DNA from: a virus
DNA length: 22,505 bases
Virus record (IMG/VR): IMGVR_UViG_3300011432_000190
Location: 1 to 22,505 of that record
Strand: one strand, 5' to 3'
Below the pieces are notes generated by a model. It was not told the origin of the DNA and did no database searches. It saw nothing but the letters and a program-made list of their open reading frames with translations. A program made the translations under genes and the position numbers. Shown here piece after piece: positions 1 to 6,125 of this stretch; positions within the stretch are counted from its first letter, which is position 1; each line of letters begins with the position of its first letter.

Positions 1-225
1 CAATGGGACGATATGATCCCGAATCGTTGCGACGGTCGTTCGTCCCTCTGCACGACACGCAACGCACAGCGGTTGCTCGGCGAAGAGCGCCGAACGCATG
101 CGCTGTAGTCGACGCCCTCGAACTCGAGCCGTCGGCGCCGCATGGTGCCAGGCCGGCCGAGCGTGCAGCTCGCAGCGTCCCGCCGGAACGATCGCGCCAC
201 ATCCTGGTTCGTTACAGAACTGCAA
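1..225 (-). CDS. HNH endonuclease, C-terminus cut by window edge
   Basis: This frame is open from a TTG at 225 to the window edge (75 codons). It follows the previous stop by 5 bases and has an AAGGGA ribosome site at 240-235. The visible part reads like a phage HNH nuclease: an N-terminal CNEPGC pair, a later CxxH, then CVAC and the start of the HNH core DHIVPL at the edge. The remaining HN motif would lie outside the window. HNH proteins of this type usually sit beside terminase genes and assist DNA packaging by nicking or cutting cos sites. It is the last visible gene of the leftward early block, so the terminase operon may follow directly. The start codon is the least certain part. Confidence 0.75.
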   Translation of the reverse strand, partial: MQFCNEPGCGAIVPAGRCELHARPAWHHAAPTARVRGRRLQRMRSALFAEQPLCVACRAEGRTTVATIRDHIVPL

Positions 226-230
226 CCCGT

Positions 231-779
231 TTATTCCCTTGGAATCTTTCGACCAGTTCGTCCGGTACCGCCACAATGCGGACACTTCTCATACATCATC
301 CGCGCGACTTTTCCGTCTTCTCTGGTCGTCATCAAGTCGAGGTCCTGCGTCTTGAGCCAATGTCGAACTTCCCGCAATGAAGTGAGCCCAAAATTCTTGA
401 TACTCAATAGATCTTCGTCGCTCCATAGGAGCAGATCTGACACGGTATCAATACCAACCGTTGGCGGTGACTGGCCTCGCCGCATCGTCAACTGACTCTC
501 GAATTTGGCGTTACTGAAGCAACTTCGGACGCGCACACTCAGAGGTAAGAGTTGTACGCACCGACTAAGAACAGGCAGCTTCGTTTCCGCCGCCGCTGTC
601 ACAGCGCGATGTTGTCGCCACCGCTCGCGAATGGCAATCTCACGGACGCGACAATGACTTATTCCAAAGAGTTGACCGATTTCGCGATAGGTCTCGGTTG
701 ACGTCTCAACCATTTCGAAAATGCGCCGGTCTCGGTCCACTTTCGTACTCGCGTCGATGCGCGTTGCTTTGGCGTTCAA
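231..779 (-). CDS. Chimeric regulator: sigma-region-4-like HTH plus RNAP alpha-CTD-like domain
   Basis: 182 residues from a TTG at 779 preceded by AGGGAGG. Residues about 15-55 hold an HTH resembling sigma-70 region 4.2 (YREIGQLFGISHCRVREI). Residues about 76-148 resemble the RNA polymerase alpha subunit C-terminal domain: LPLSVRVRSCFSNA matches the first helix, and VGIDTVSDLL, then DEDLLSIKNFGLTSLREV, match the helix-hairpin-helix end, with an insertion of roughly 12 residues between. The alpha lysine of NLGKKS is replaced (NFGLTS). The C-terminus has CPHCGGTGRTG, like one DnaJ-type zinc repeat. The gene is AT-richer than its neighbours (26 and 27 G+C in bases 361-420 and 661-720). It ends the early block just before the HNH gene. 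I infer a transcription regulator, possibly for late genes; no experimental family is known to me. Confidence 0.8.
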   Translation of the reverse strand: MNAKATRIDASTKVDRDRRIFEMVETSTETYREIGQLFGISHCRVREIAIRERWRQHRAVTAAAETKLPVLSRCVQLLPLSVRVRSCFSNAKFESQLTMRRGQSPPTVGIDTVSDLLLWSDEDLLSIKNFGLTSLREVRHWLKTQDLDLMTTREDGKVARMMYEKCPHCGGTGRTGRKIPRE

Positions 780-788
780 CGGTCCTCC

Positions 789-1007
789 CTAGTTCATGCG
801 AGCCGGCCGGTGAATGTAGCCGCCATTGAGACGGACGAGCGCGTCCGCGACGGTTGGCGCCTCGAGCCCGTCGATAACGGACGCCAAGATCGAAACCAGA
901 TAGAAACGCCGCATGTCATCGGTCAGGATCGGCGACTGTTCGCCGGCATGCCGACGGATGACGTCGTCGAGCGCGTCCGGGAGTCGCAGCGTCACTAATC
1001 GATCCAT
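789..1007 (-). CDS. Small ribbon-helix-helix-like protein
   Basis: 72 residues. The ATG at 1007 has an AGGGAG ribosome site 6 bases upstream. The N-terminus MDRLVTLRLPDALDDVI looks like the beta strand and first helix of a ribbon-helix-helix DNA-binding protein, followed by a predominantly helical segment. The match is by shape only, with no diagnostic residue. The stop lies 9 bases before the start of the chimeric regulator, inside whose ribosome site region it ends. A small transcriptional regulator is possible; otherwise it is a hypothetical phage protein. Confidence 0.65.
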   Translation of the reverse strand: MDRLVTLRLPDALDDVIRRHAGEQSPILTDDMRRFYLVSILASVIDGLEAPTVADALVRLNGGYIHRPARMN

Positions 1008-1197
1008 TGTTGTGCTCCCTATCGTGACGCCAGGCGATCGCGCGCGCCGCGGCCATCGTCGGCGCCGTCTCGAGAAACGTAGTACACGCTAAACACTGGA
1101 CGTCGCACGGTTGATCAAATCTCCCGGACGGATACAGGCCGGCATAGATCCGCCATGAGAACCGGCGCTTACTCGAGTTCCCGGATCGTGATGCCAT
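916..1197 (-). CDS. Possible small zinc-finger protein
   Basis: 93 residues from an ATG at 1197 with GGAGG 6 bases upstream. It fills an otherwise empty 160-base gap but overlaps the upstream gene's end by 29 bases and the downstream gene's start by 92. The middle holds CDVQCLAC followed about 20 residues later by HDREH, a CxxC...HxxxH arrangement seen in many small phage zinc fingers, with an alanine-rich helix between. The final 25 residues are arginine-rich and lie over the next gene, so they look less like selected protein. No function can be assigned. The overlap is the main reason for doubt. Confidence 0.45.
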   Translation of the reverse strand: MASRSGNSSKRRFSWRIYAGLYPSGRFDQPCDVQCLACTTFLETAPTMAAARAIAWRHDREHNNGSISDAATPGRARRRHPSACRRTVADPDR

Positions 1198-1618
1198 GCA
1201 CGGCCTCCGCGATTCGTTTCCGGAGGCGATAGGCCTCCGTTTTTGTCACCGTGCTCTTGACGTCCTCGACGACGATCTCGCCCGTCGACAAATCCCGGTA
1301 TCGAAAATCGGCGGTAAATTTTCCGACGGTCGCAATGCGGATCGGCACTTGCGAGCGCCAGATTTCCATGACATGCAACGGGAACACCGGCTGCAGCTCG
1401 AGCTCGTCAATCTCGCCGGCCTTGCTCATGAGCTTGAGCTCGAGATAACGCGCGGCCTCCCGTTTCGAAGCGAATCGGACGCCGTCGACATGTATCGGCT
1501 CGGCGTGGTACTTGTTCGCCGGCGCCGCCGGACGCTCGAGCTCGGCCGGCGCCAGGTCTGGCGCGATGAGGCCCGCGCGCGCGGCGTACGACGTCCAGGC
1601 GTCGCGATCGGCGTTCAC
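1169..1618 (-). CDS. DUF1064 family, PDDEXK-like nuclease-related phage protein
   Basis: 149 residues from a GTG at 1618 that overlaps the previous TGA (GTGA). The pattern NKYHAEPIHVDGVRFASK, then REAARYLELKL, then LELQPVFPL, ADFRY and VVEDVKS fits DUF1064, a phage family related to PDDEXK nucleases. The acidic residues in ADFRY and the ED-x-K of VEDVK would form the metal site, and the E of the SKREAARY helix a further ligand. In related phages the protein sits among replication and recombination genes and is thought to act on branched or phage DNA. Length is normal for the family. The first 35 residues are a variable extension. Confidence 0.85.
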   Translation of the reverse strand: MNADRDAWTSYAARAGLIAPDLAPAELERPAAPANKYHAEPIHVDGVRFASKREAARYLELKLMSKAGEIDELELQPVFPLHVMEIWRSQVPIRIATVGKFTADFRYRDLSTGEIVVEDVKSTVTKTEAYRLRKRIAEAVHGITIRELE

Positions 1619-1833
1619 GATGGCGCCTCGTCTGCCTTGCGTTCCGGCGGTTCAGCCAGCCGCGTGAGCGCGCGCGCGAGCTTGGGTAGGTCCGCGGTCT
1701 CGACGAACACTTCGTACGTGAGCATCACCGCCCCATCGGCGGGTACGTGTAATTCAACGAGGCGGCAATTCGGCGGGCAGAGCCCCTCGTCGATCAGGAA
1801 TTGCCCGAGCTTTCGTCCGAGGTACTTCGTCAT
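1615..1833 (-). CDS. Small hypothetical phage protein
   Basis: 72 residues. I chose the ATG at 1833 rather than an upstream one because it overlaps the previous stop by four bases (ATGA), like its neighbours. It starts MTKYLGRKLGQFLIDEG and contains CPPNC, a Cys pair of uncertain meaning, followed by a beta-rich stretch (VELHVPADGAVMLTYEVFV) and a helix. No family is recognised. It is translationally coupled on both sides within the early block. Confidence 0.7.
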   Translation of the reverse strand: MTKYLGRKLGQFLIDEGLCPPNCRLVELHVPADGAVMLTYEVFVETADLPKLARALTRLAEPPERKADEAPS

Positions 1834-2114
1834 CCCGTCGCCTCGTCGGCCTCGAGCGCGCGATCGCCGCAAAACCCGCAGACGTGCTCAAACGTGAGAA
1901 TGTCGAGCGTCCGCGACAAGAGCGGATGCTCGCGCGCGTGACGCCGGCGCGCCGCCGGATCGTGTCGCTGGAAATAGCGCGACGTCCCATGCACGATCGG
2001 TGCGCCGCAATCGACGCACGGCTCCGGACACTGCTCGAGCGCCGAGCGGATCTCGTCGGACGACATGAACGGCGTCACCAGCACATACCGCCGGCCGCGG
2101 GCGTCGATGCTCAT
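1830..2114 (-). CDS. Small zinc-ribbon-type protein
   Basis: 94 residues. The chosen ATG at 2114 has GAGGAAG upstream and overlaps the previous stop by one base (TGATG); the reading frame extends further but that part is a shadow of the lipoprotein gene. Two Cys knuckles are visible, CPEPCVDCG near residue 30 and CGFCG near residue 84, enough for one zinc-binding site. Between them is HGTSRYFQRHDP and a basic RRRHAREH stretch. The spacing suggests a structural zinc site and possible nucleic-acid binding, but no named family is recognised. Confidence 0.7.
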   Translation of the reverse strand: MSIDARGRRYVLVTPFMSSDEIRSALEQCPEPCVDCGAPIVHGTSRYFQRHDPAARRRHAREHPLLSRTLDILTFEHVCGFCGDRALEADEATG

Positions 2115-2704
2115 CACTTCCTCGAGGCCGCCCATCGGCGCGCCGTTTCGAACGGGAGTACACCCCATCGAACCATCGCGGTTTCGTTCGCGAGCGGGCA
2201 ATGGTTCCCGATGACGTCGACGATCCAGATCCCCGTGTCGGCGGCCGTCGCTTTGTAGGTGATGACGTCCCGGCCGAACGTCAGACAATTCGCGTCCTTG
2301 CAGAGATAGCCCCATCGGTGATCGCGATCGCGCGCGCGTAACGTGTTGATCAGCTGATCGAGAAATTGCCAGGCCGTCTCACCGGTTTTGTCCTGACAGG
2401 AATTCGCGAGCAGCGCGGGATTTTTGTCCGCGAAATCGCGCGTCACGGCCTCGCCGTAGCTCGGCAATGGGAGCGCGGCGTCCCCGTTCGGCGAGCTCGG
2501 CGTCGACGTCGTCGGCGCCGTATCCGATCGATCGTTGTTATTCGTCGACGTGTTTGTATTGGTATTCGTAATCGTCGGCCCTGTCGGCGACGCCGTCGGC
2601 GTCCCATCGGCCATATCGAGGCGAATATCGCAGGCCGCCAAATAGAGGCCGGCCAGGACGACGACGAGCGCGCGTCTATGCATGCGGTACCGCCTTTTAT
2701 TCAT
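2114..2704 (-). CDS. Predicted lipoprotein, inner-membrane retention signal
   Basis: 196 residues from the ATG at 2704. A second ATG at 2683 has a better ribosome site (AAAAGGCGG) and also precedes an intact signal peptide, so the start is uncertain. The hydrophobic segment ALVVVLAGLYLAAC ends in a lipobox, with Cys25 as the lipidated residue. The next residue is Asp, which in enterobacterial sorting retains lipoproteins in the inner membrane. A Ser/Thr/Asn/Pro-rich flexible linker of about 50 residues follows (TNTNTNTSTNNN), then a globular domain with several Cys (CQDK, CKDANC, HCPL). The domain is not recognised. Envelope function such as exclusion of superinfecting phage is possible but unproven. 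Confidence 0.8.
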   Translation of the reverse strand: MNKRRYRMHRRALVVVLAGLYLAACDIRLDMADGTPTASPTGPTITNTNTNTSTNNNDRSDTAPTTSTPSSPNGDAALPLPSYGEAVTRDFADKNPALLANSCQDKTGETAWQFLDQLINTLRARDRDHRWGYLCKDANCLTFGRDVITYKATAADTGIWIVDVIGNHCPLANETAMVRWGVLPFETARRWAASRK

Positions 2705-2937
2705 GGTTGAGGCCTTTCATCCCGGATCACGCGGCCGATATGCTCGAGCGTCTCTTTCACGTTCGCGACAAATTCGCCGACGGACGCGGCGAGTTCCCGG
2801 ACGTGGCCGTCGAGCGCGACGAGCGGACACGTCGGTCCATGGATCCCGTCGGCCTCCCGGCAGACGATACAGATCACGCGCGCGCCGTCGCGCTCCGTGA
2901 AGCGCAACGTCGGCCCGGCGTCCGATTTCGCCGTCAT
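2701..2937 (-). CDS. Small hypothetical protein with Cys motif and helical tail
   Basis: 78 residues from the ATG at 2937, with GGAGG about 8 bases upstream and overlapping the previous stop (ATGA). Residues about 20-40 carry CIVCREADG followed by GPTCPL, three Cys plus a nearby His, a possible zinc site. The rest is an amphipathic helix (VRELAASVGEFVANVKETL) ending basic. It is coupled to both the membrane protein upstream and the lipoprotein downstream. No family is recognised. Confidence 0.7.
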   Translation of the reverse strand: MTAKSDAGPTLRFTERDGARVICIVCREADGIHGPTCPLVALDGHVRELAASVGEFVANVKETLEHIGRVIRDERPQP

Positions 2938-3146
2938 GAGTCGCGCCTCCGGCGGCCGGCCTCGAGCATGAGGCGATCGTCTCGCCGCTCCATGCCCGGC
3001 CGCGGTCGCGCGCGATTCGCGGCGATGAGCTCCTCGAGGATGGCGCGCGCGCGCTCGGCGCGCCGCCAGAGGACATACAACCGGACGCCGAGCCCGGCCG
3101 CGCCGGCGACGAGCGCGATCGCGAGGGCATAGCGGAACGCCGTCAT
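2934..3146 (-). CDS. Small single-pass membrane protein
   Basis: 70 residues. The ATG at 3146 follows a GGGGGAT ribosome site and overlaps the initiator's stop by four bases (ATGA). Residues about 5-25 form one transmembrane segment (ALAIALVAGAAGLGVRL), followed by a long, very basic helix (WRRAERARAILEELIAA) and a basic tail. The architecture of one N-terminal membrane anchor plus a charged helix is shared by several unrelated phage proteins. It lies two genes before a lipoprotein, but spacing and sequence do not make a convincing spanin pair. Function unknown. Confidence 0.7.
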   Translation of the reverse strand: MTAFRYALAIALVAGAAGLGVRLYVLWRRAERARAILEELIAANRARPRPGMERRDDRLMLEAGRRRRDS

Positions 3147-3655
3147 CGATCCCCCGTGCCGGTTTTTGGGTATTCGCCTTTTCGCGCGCGCGCGCGTGTA
3201 CGAGGAGTACATGACGGATCCCTGACGGATCGGGTGTCGTGGAGTTCACCCCATGGGTGTCGTGGAGTTCCTGTTGACGCCTGTGGAAACTGTGGAAATC
3301 GCGGATTAATTGAAGCTTTAGCCATCTTTCGCTGTGCACGGACCGGAATGTCGAAGGAAAGCGGCAGTTGATCGCCATCGCCCGCGTAGGCGAGCGCCTC
3401 CGTGTTGAAGTGGTACCGCGTCGCCAGATACCGGCCGGAGCGCGCCTCGCGCTCGAGGACGCGCCGGCGCCGGAGCTCTGTCACGGCCTTCTGTGTTTGC
3501 CGGACGGAGCGGCCGACCATGCGCGCGATCCGGCCGATCGTTGGATAGACGCGCGACCCATCGTCGGCCGCAAACGACGCGAACGCCGCGGCGTACGGTT
3601 TCAGCCAGGCCGGCAAGGCCGAGTCAAAGACGGCCGAGACAAGGCGCCCACTCAC
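3143..3655 (-). CDS. HTH_36-type replication initiator-like protein
   Basis: 170 residues from a GTG at 3655 with no clear ribosome site, 9 bases after the previous stop. Residues 10-85 fit the HTH_36 winged-helix pattern found in phage and plasmid replication proteins: LPAWLKPYAAAFASFAADDG, VYPTIGRIARMVGRS, then RQTQKAVTELRRRRVLE and a wing ending in YHF. The C-terminal 70 residues are low-complexity and basic, and their DNA carries three pairs of direct repeats (3212-3298) next to an AT-rich patch, as expected for an origin inside an O-like gene. It is the second gene of the early block. A transcription factor role is an alternative. Confidence 0.75.
   Translation of the reverse strand: MSGRLVSAVFDSALPAWLKPYAAAFASFAADDGSRVYPTIGRIARMVGRSVRQTQKAVTELRRRRVLEREARSGRYLATRYHFNTEALAYAGDGDQLPLSFDIPVRAQRKMAKASINPRFPQFPQASTGTPRHPWGELHDTRSVRDPSCTPRTRARARKGEYPKTGTGDR
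3212..3330. repeat. Ori-like cluster of direct repeats plus AT-rich patch
   Basis: Three adjacent direct-repeat pairs lie in the C-terminal part of the initiator-like gene: TGACGGATC at 3212-3220 and 3223-3231; GGGTGTCGTGGAGTTC at 3232-3247 and 3255-3270; CTGTGGAAA at 3281-3289 and 3290-3298. An AT-rich stretch follows at 3301-3330. The 16-base copies are 23 bases apart, so they encode different peptides in the two copies; this argues for DNA-level selection. The 9-base pair encodes FPQFPQ and could be a protein repeat. Origin function is an inference by analogy with lambda O. Confidence 0.5.
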
Positions 3656-3686
3656 GACAGTTTGTTACTCGGTCCCGACAGTTTGT
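3655..3686. repeat. Direct repeat CGACAGTTTGT, 21-base period
   Basis: Copies at 3655-3665 and 3676-3686 are two DNA helix turns apart. They straddle the end of the excisionase-like gene and the start of the initiator-like gene, in place of a visible ribosome site. They could be a regulator or initiator binding site. Confidence 0.4.
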
Positions 3687-3955
3687 AAGTCGGCGGCCTG
3701 GCGTTTCGCCTTCGTCGCCGCGAAGCCATGCCGCCGCGTCCGGAGTTTCGGCCGGCGCGTCTGCAGATCTTTCGCAACGTCGGCGCGCAGCCAGCGATAC
3801 GGATACTTCTCGAAGGGTAGCGGCCGGAATTGGTCCAGCGAGAGCGCCCGCCGAATGGTGAGCGGGCTCACGCGGTAAATGGCCGACATTTCCTTGAGGG
3901 TGAGAATCACCGGGAGCGTCGAGAGATCGGTCACAGGCGCCGGCGCGTGAGCCAT
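3665..3955 (-). CDS. Excisionase / AlpA-like winged-HTH protein
   Basis: 96 residues. I chose the ATG at 3955, which sits 9 bases after GGGAGG; another ATG at 3964 directly abuts that site and is too close. Residues about 15-65 match the MerR-like winged helix of excisionases and AlpA regulators: LPVILTLKEMSAIYRVSPLT as the HTH, then a wing with PYRWLRADVAKDL. The C-terminus is very basic. It is transcribed divergently from the integrase module, with an operator-like palindrome between. Likely roles are directing excision with the integrase or acting as a repressor of the early block; the sequence cannot separate these. Confidence 0.75.
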   Translation of the reverse strand: MAHAPAPVTDLSTLPVILTLKEMSAIYRVSPLTIRRALSLDQFRPLPFEKYPYRWLRADVAKDLQTRRPKLRTRRHGFAATKAKRQAADLQTVGTE

Positions 3956-4045
3956 GAGTTGCATCCTCCCGAGGTTCGTTGTGGAGCCGGCGGATCCGAT
4001 TACTGGGGGAACCGGAACGTACTGCAAAACTAACACCGTTGATGT

Positions 4046-4065
4046 ATATTCCTACCTAGGAATAT
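4046..4065. promoter_or_regulatory. Operator-like palindrome in divergent control region
   Basis: ATATTCCT and AGGAATAT form perfect 8-base inverted arms around ACCT. The site lies in the AT-rich gap between the leftward excisionase-like gene and the rightward zinc-ribbon gene. On the minus strand a TATACA lies beside it, 18 bases after CTGAAC, a weak promoter match; on the plus strand TTGATG precedes it. Binding by the excisionase-like protein or by an unseen repressor is likely. Confidence 0.5.
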
Positions 4066-4072
4066 TGTTCAG

Positions 4073-4318
4073 TTGATAATCTCCGTGAAACAATCCCGGC
4101 CAGTGGAAGTCGACGTCACCAAAAAGGGCTGGCTGTGCGAACGGTGCGGGCACGAATGGATCCCCAAGGTCAAAGGTTTCGCGCCGGCCGTCTGCCCGAA
4201 GTGTAAGAGCCCGTATTGGAACCGTCCGCGGCAAAGCACCAAACCCGCCCCGCCGGCCAAACCTGGACCGAGCAAAAAACCCAATCCCGCGCGCACATCA
4301 CGACGAGTCAAAACGTAA
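4073..4318 (+). CDS. Small zinc-ribbon protein
   Basis: 81 residues if the TTG at 4073 is used; a GTG at 4085 is an alternative and neither has a good ribosome site. Residues 20-50 form a classic zinc ribbon: WLCERCGHEWIPK, a short loop, then CPKCKSPYWNRPR, two CxxC knuckles. The tail is Lys/Pro-rich (PAPPAKPGPSKKPNP) and probably disordered. Short zinc ribbons of this type are common in bacterial and phage genomes and mostly uncharacterised. It is the first gene of the rightward integration module. Confidence 0.75.
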   Translation: MIISVKQSRPVEVDVTKKGWLCERCGHEWIPKVKGFAPAVCPKCKSPYWNRPRQSTKPAPPAKPGPSKKPNPARTSRRVKT

Positions 4319-4343
4319 CGCGATGCACGAATAAATCCGTTTT

Positions 4344-4355
4344 ATCGACGTCGAT
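4344..4355. promoter_or_regulatory. 12-base palindrome upstream of integrase
   Basis: ATCGACGTCGAT is a perfect inverted repeat in the short AT-rich gap before the integrase start. No convincing promoter could be placed. It may be an operator for integrase expression, or chance. Confidence 0.25.
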
Positions 4356-4395
4356 TGCGCTCGGTCAATAAGAAAGCGACAACAAACAGTCAAAA

Positions 4396-5700
4396 TTGAG
4401 CGTATATATGAATCGTTCAATGTCGACTCGCAGCATTCGCACACTCGGCCAGGGCATCTACCTCTACAGCACCGGCACGGCCGCCGACGGCGCGCCGATC
4501 GGATTTGTGCTCGTGAAAGCGCGCATCGGATCCGGGAAAGATCTCCGCGAAGCGCGCGAGCGCTTTCCCCTCGTCGACGCCGACGGCATCCCGTATTCCA
4601 AAAAAAATATCGGCGAGCTCATCAAATGCCGGCTGCAGCTCCTCGAGGACCTGCGCCGCACGCGCGCGGCCGACGGGAGCGGCGCCGGCACGCTCGGCGC
4701 CGCGATCGACAGCTTTCTCGCCGCGCATCCGGTGACATCGGCGTCACGTAAGCATGAGGACTACAAATTCCTGCTCGCCCACTGGCGGCGGTCCGAGCTC
4801 GCCGCGGTGCCGGTGACCGCGCTCACGCGGAAACAGATTCGCGAGCAGCTCGAGGCCTGGACGGCCGCCGGCCTGGCGCCGACAACGGTCAATCATCGCA
4901 AGCGCGCACTCGCTGCTGTGTTGCGCCTCGAGCTCGAGGCCGACGAGGACGAGGACGTCATCGTCCCGACGGACACGATCGCGAATGTGCCGGCGAAACG
5001 CCTCGAGCCCCGCGGGATCCTGATGCCGATCGTCGCGCGGATCCTGTCGACGTTACCGGACCGCGGCCGGCCGACGAATGGCGTGCGCGCGGAATACAGC
5101 GAGACGAAAATCCGATTGACGGTCATGGCCTGGACCGGCCTCGCGCACAAATCGCTGACGCGCCTCGAGCGCCGGCATGTGAATTTCCGTGAAGGGAAAC
5201 TGTTTCTCCCGCCCCGCAAGAAAGGCAAAGGCGCCGCCGGCGTCTGGGTGGACTTGCTCCCGCCGGCGATCGACGCGCTCCGACAATACGACGCCGCGGC
5301 GTTGTGGCAAAAAGCGTTCTCGCGCTCGAGCATGTACAAAAGCTGGCAGCTCGCCGTCACAAAAACGCTCAGGTCTTTACGGGATGAGGCCGAGAAAACC
5401 GGCGACAAGACGATGCTCGAGCAATTCCTGACGAGCGTCCCGGACAAATGCCGACCGTACGATTTACGCCACTCGTTTTTGTCAGACGCCTATCGGCAGA
5501 CCGGCGATATTCGCGCCGTGCAAGCACTCGGACAGCATGCGGACTTGAAAACAACGGAACGGTACACGCTCGCCGCGGTCCCGGAGCGCGTCGCGAGCGC
5601 GATCGATAAAATGCGCGCCGTCTGGTTTCCCGAGGCGCAAAAGAAAAAGGACGCCGGCGTCGTGCGCGACTTTCAGGTCGTCCCGAAATCCGGCGCGTAA
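4396..5700 (+). CDS. int: Tyrosine recombinase (phage integrase)
   Basis: 434 residues from a TTG at 4396; the ATG at 4408 is equally plausible. Residues about 95-185 are a core-binding SAM-like domain (IDSFLAAHPV, LTRKQIREQLEAW, TTVNHRKRALAAVL). Residues 205-400 are the catalytic domain: box II is YDLRHS (Arg358, with Tyr355 in the usual His place), the next conserved motif is LGQHADLKTTERY with nucleophile Tyr390, and Lys275-278 lie in the beta hairpin. The usual box I TG-x-R reads WTGLAHKSL, so the first catalytic Arg is not in its normal position. The attachment site lies about 1.2 kb downstream. The enzyme would recombine that site with the host tRNA-Arg gene. Confidence 0.93.
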   Translation: MSVYMNRSMSTRSIRTLGQGIYLYSTGTAADGAPIGFVLVKARIGSGKDLREARERFPLVDADGIPYSKKNIGELIKCRLQLLEDLRRTRAADGSGAGTLGAAIDSFLAAHPVTSASRKHEDYKFLLAHWRRSELAAVPVTALTRKQIREQLEAWTAAGLAPTTVNHRKRALAAVLRLELEADEDEDVIVPTDTIANVPAKRLEPRGILMPIVARILSTLPDRGRPTNGVRAEYSETKIRLTVMAWTGLAHKSLTRLERRHVNFREGKLFLPPRKKGKGAAGVWVDLLPPAIDALRQYDAAALWQKAFSRSSMYKSWQLAVTKTLRSLRDEAEKTGDKTMLEQFLTSVPDKCRPYDLRHSFLSDAYRQTGDIRAVQALGQHADLKTTERYTLAAVPERVASAIDKMRAVWFPEAQKKKDAGVVRDFQVVPKSGA

Positions 5701-5717
5701 TTGGGAGAGAAACCAAA

Positions 5718-6125
5718 ATGGACCAAATGGAACGTGCCGCCAGAATCGCGATCAGCGTGGCTGAAGCGACGAACACGCCAGCCGCAAGACAGTTGGGGGA
5801 ACGCATCGCGCAGATGATTCGACACCATGCGCCGAAATCACCGGGTGAGGATCACATCGAAATTGCGAGCATCCTCAGCACCCGCACAAAACAGGGCATG
5901 GTGGAAGTGCACCTCAACGGCGAAAGCACGCAATTCGATATCGCGAAGGCCCGAGAGGTGCGCGACATGCTACAGGGCGCCATCGAGGCCGCCATCACGG
6001 ATACGATCCTGTATCAGTTCATGAAAGAAAAAGTGGGTATCACGGAAGAAAACCGGCTTGCGCAAATCCTTCTCGACTTCCGAGAATTGCGCCAGGGATC
6101 GAAGTCCGTCGTCTATCCCTCATGA
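5718..6125 (+). CDS. Hypothetical phage protein in integration module
   Basis: 135 residues from an ATG at 5718 preceded by GGGAGAG, 17 bases after the integrase stop. The first 50 residues are helical. The rest has a short beta hairpin (GMVEVHLNGESTQFDI) followed by helices (AKAREVRDMLQGAIEAAI, LAQILLDFRELRQGS). The gene is less GC-rich than its neighbours by eye. No family is recognised, although the hairpin-helix part looks well conserved and soluble. It is coupled to the next gene by ATGA. Confidence 0.75.
   Translation: MDQMERAARIAISVAEATNTPAARQLGERIAQMIRHHAPKSPGEDHIEIASILSTRTKQGMVEVHLNGESTQFDIAKAREVRDMLQGAIEAAITDTILYQFMKEKVGITEENRLAQILLDFRELRQGSKSVVYPS

Noticed and set aside
3-380. 125-codon open frame on the plus strand at the left edge
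   Set aside because: The minus strand encodes HNH nuclease and regulator sequence through the same bases; the plus frame has no recognisable content.
2114-3146. Rz/Rz1-type spanin pair (membrane protein plus lipoprotein)
   Set aside because: The two genes are separated by another gene, the lipoprotein is long with an inner-membrane retention residue, and no lysis enzyme is nearby.
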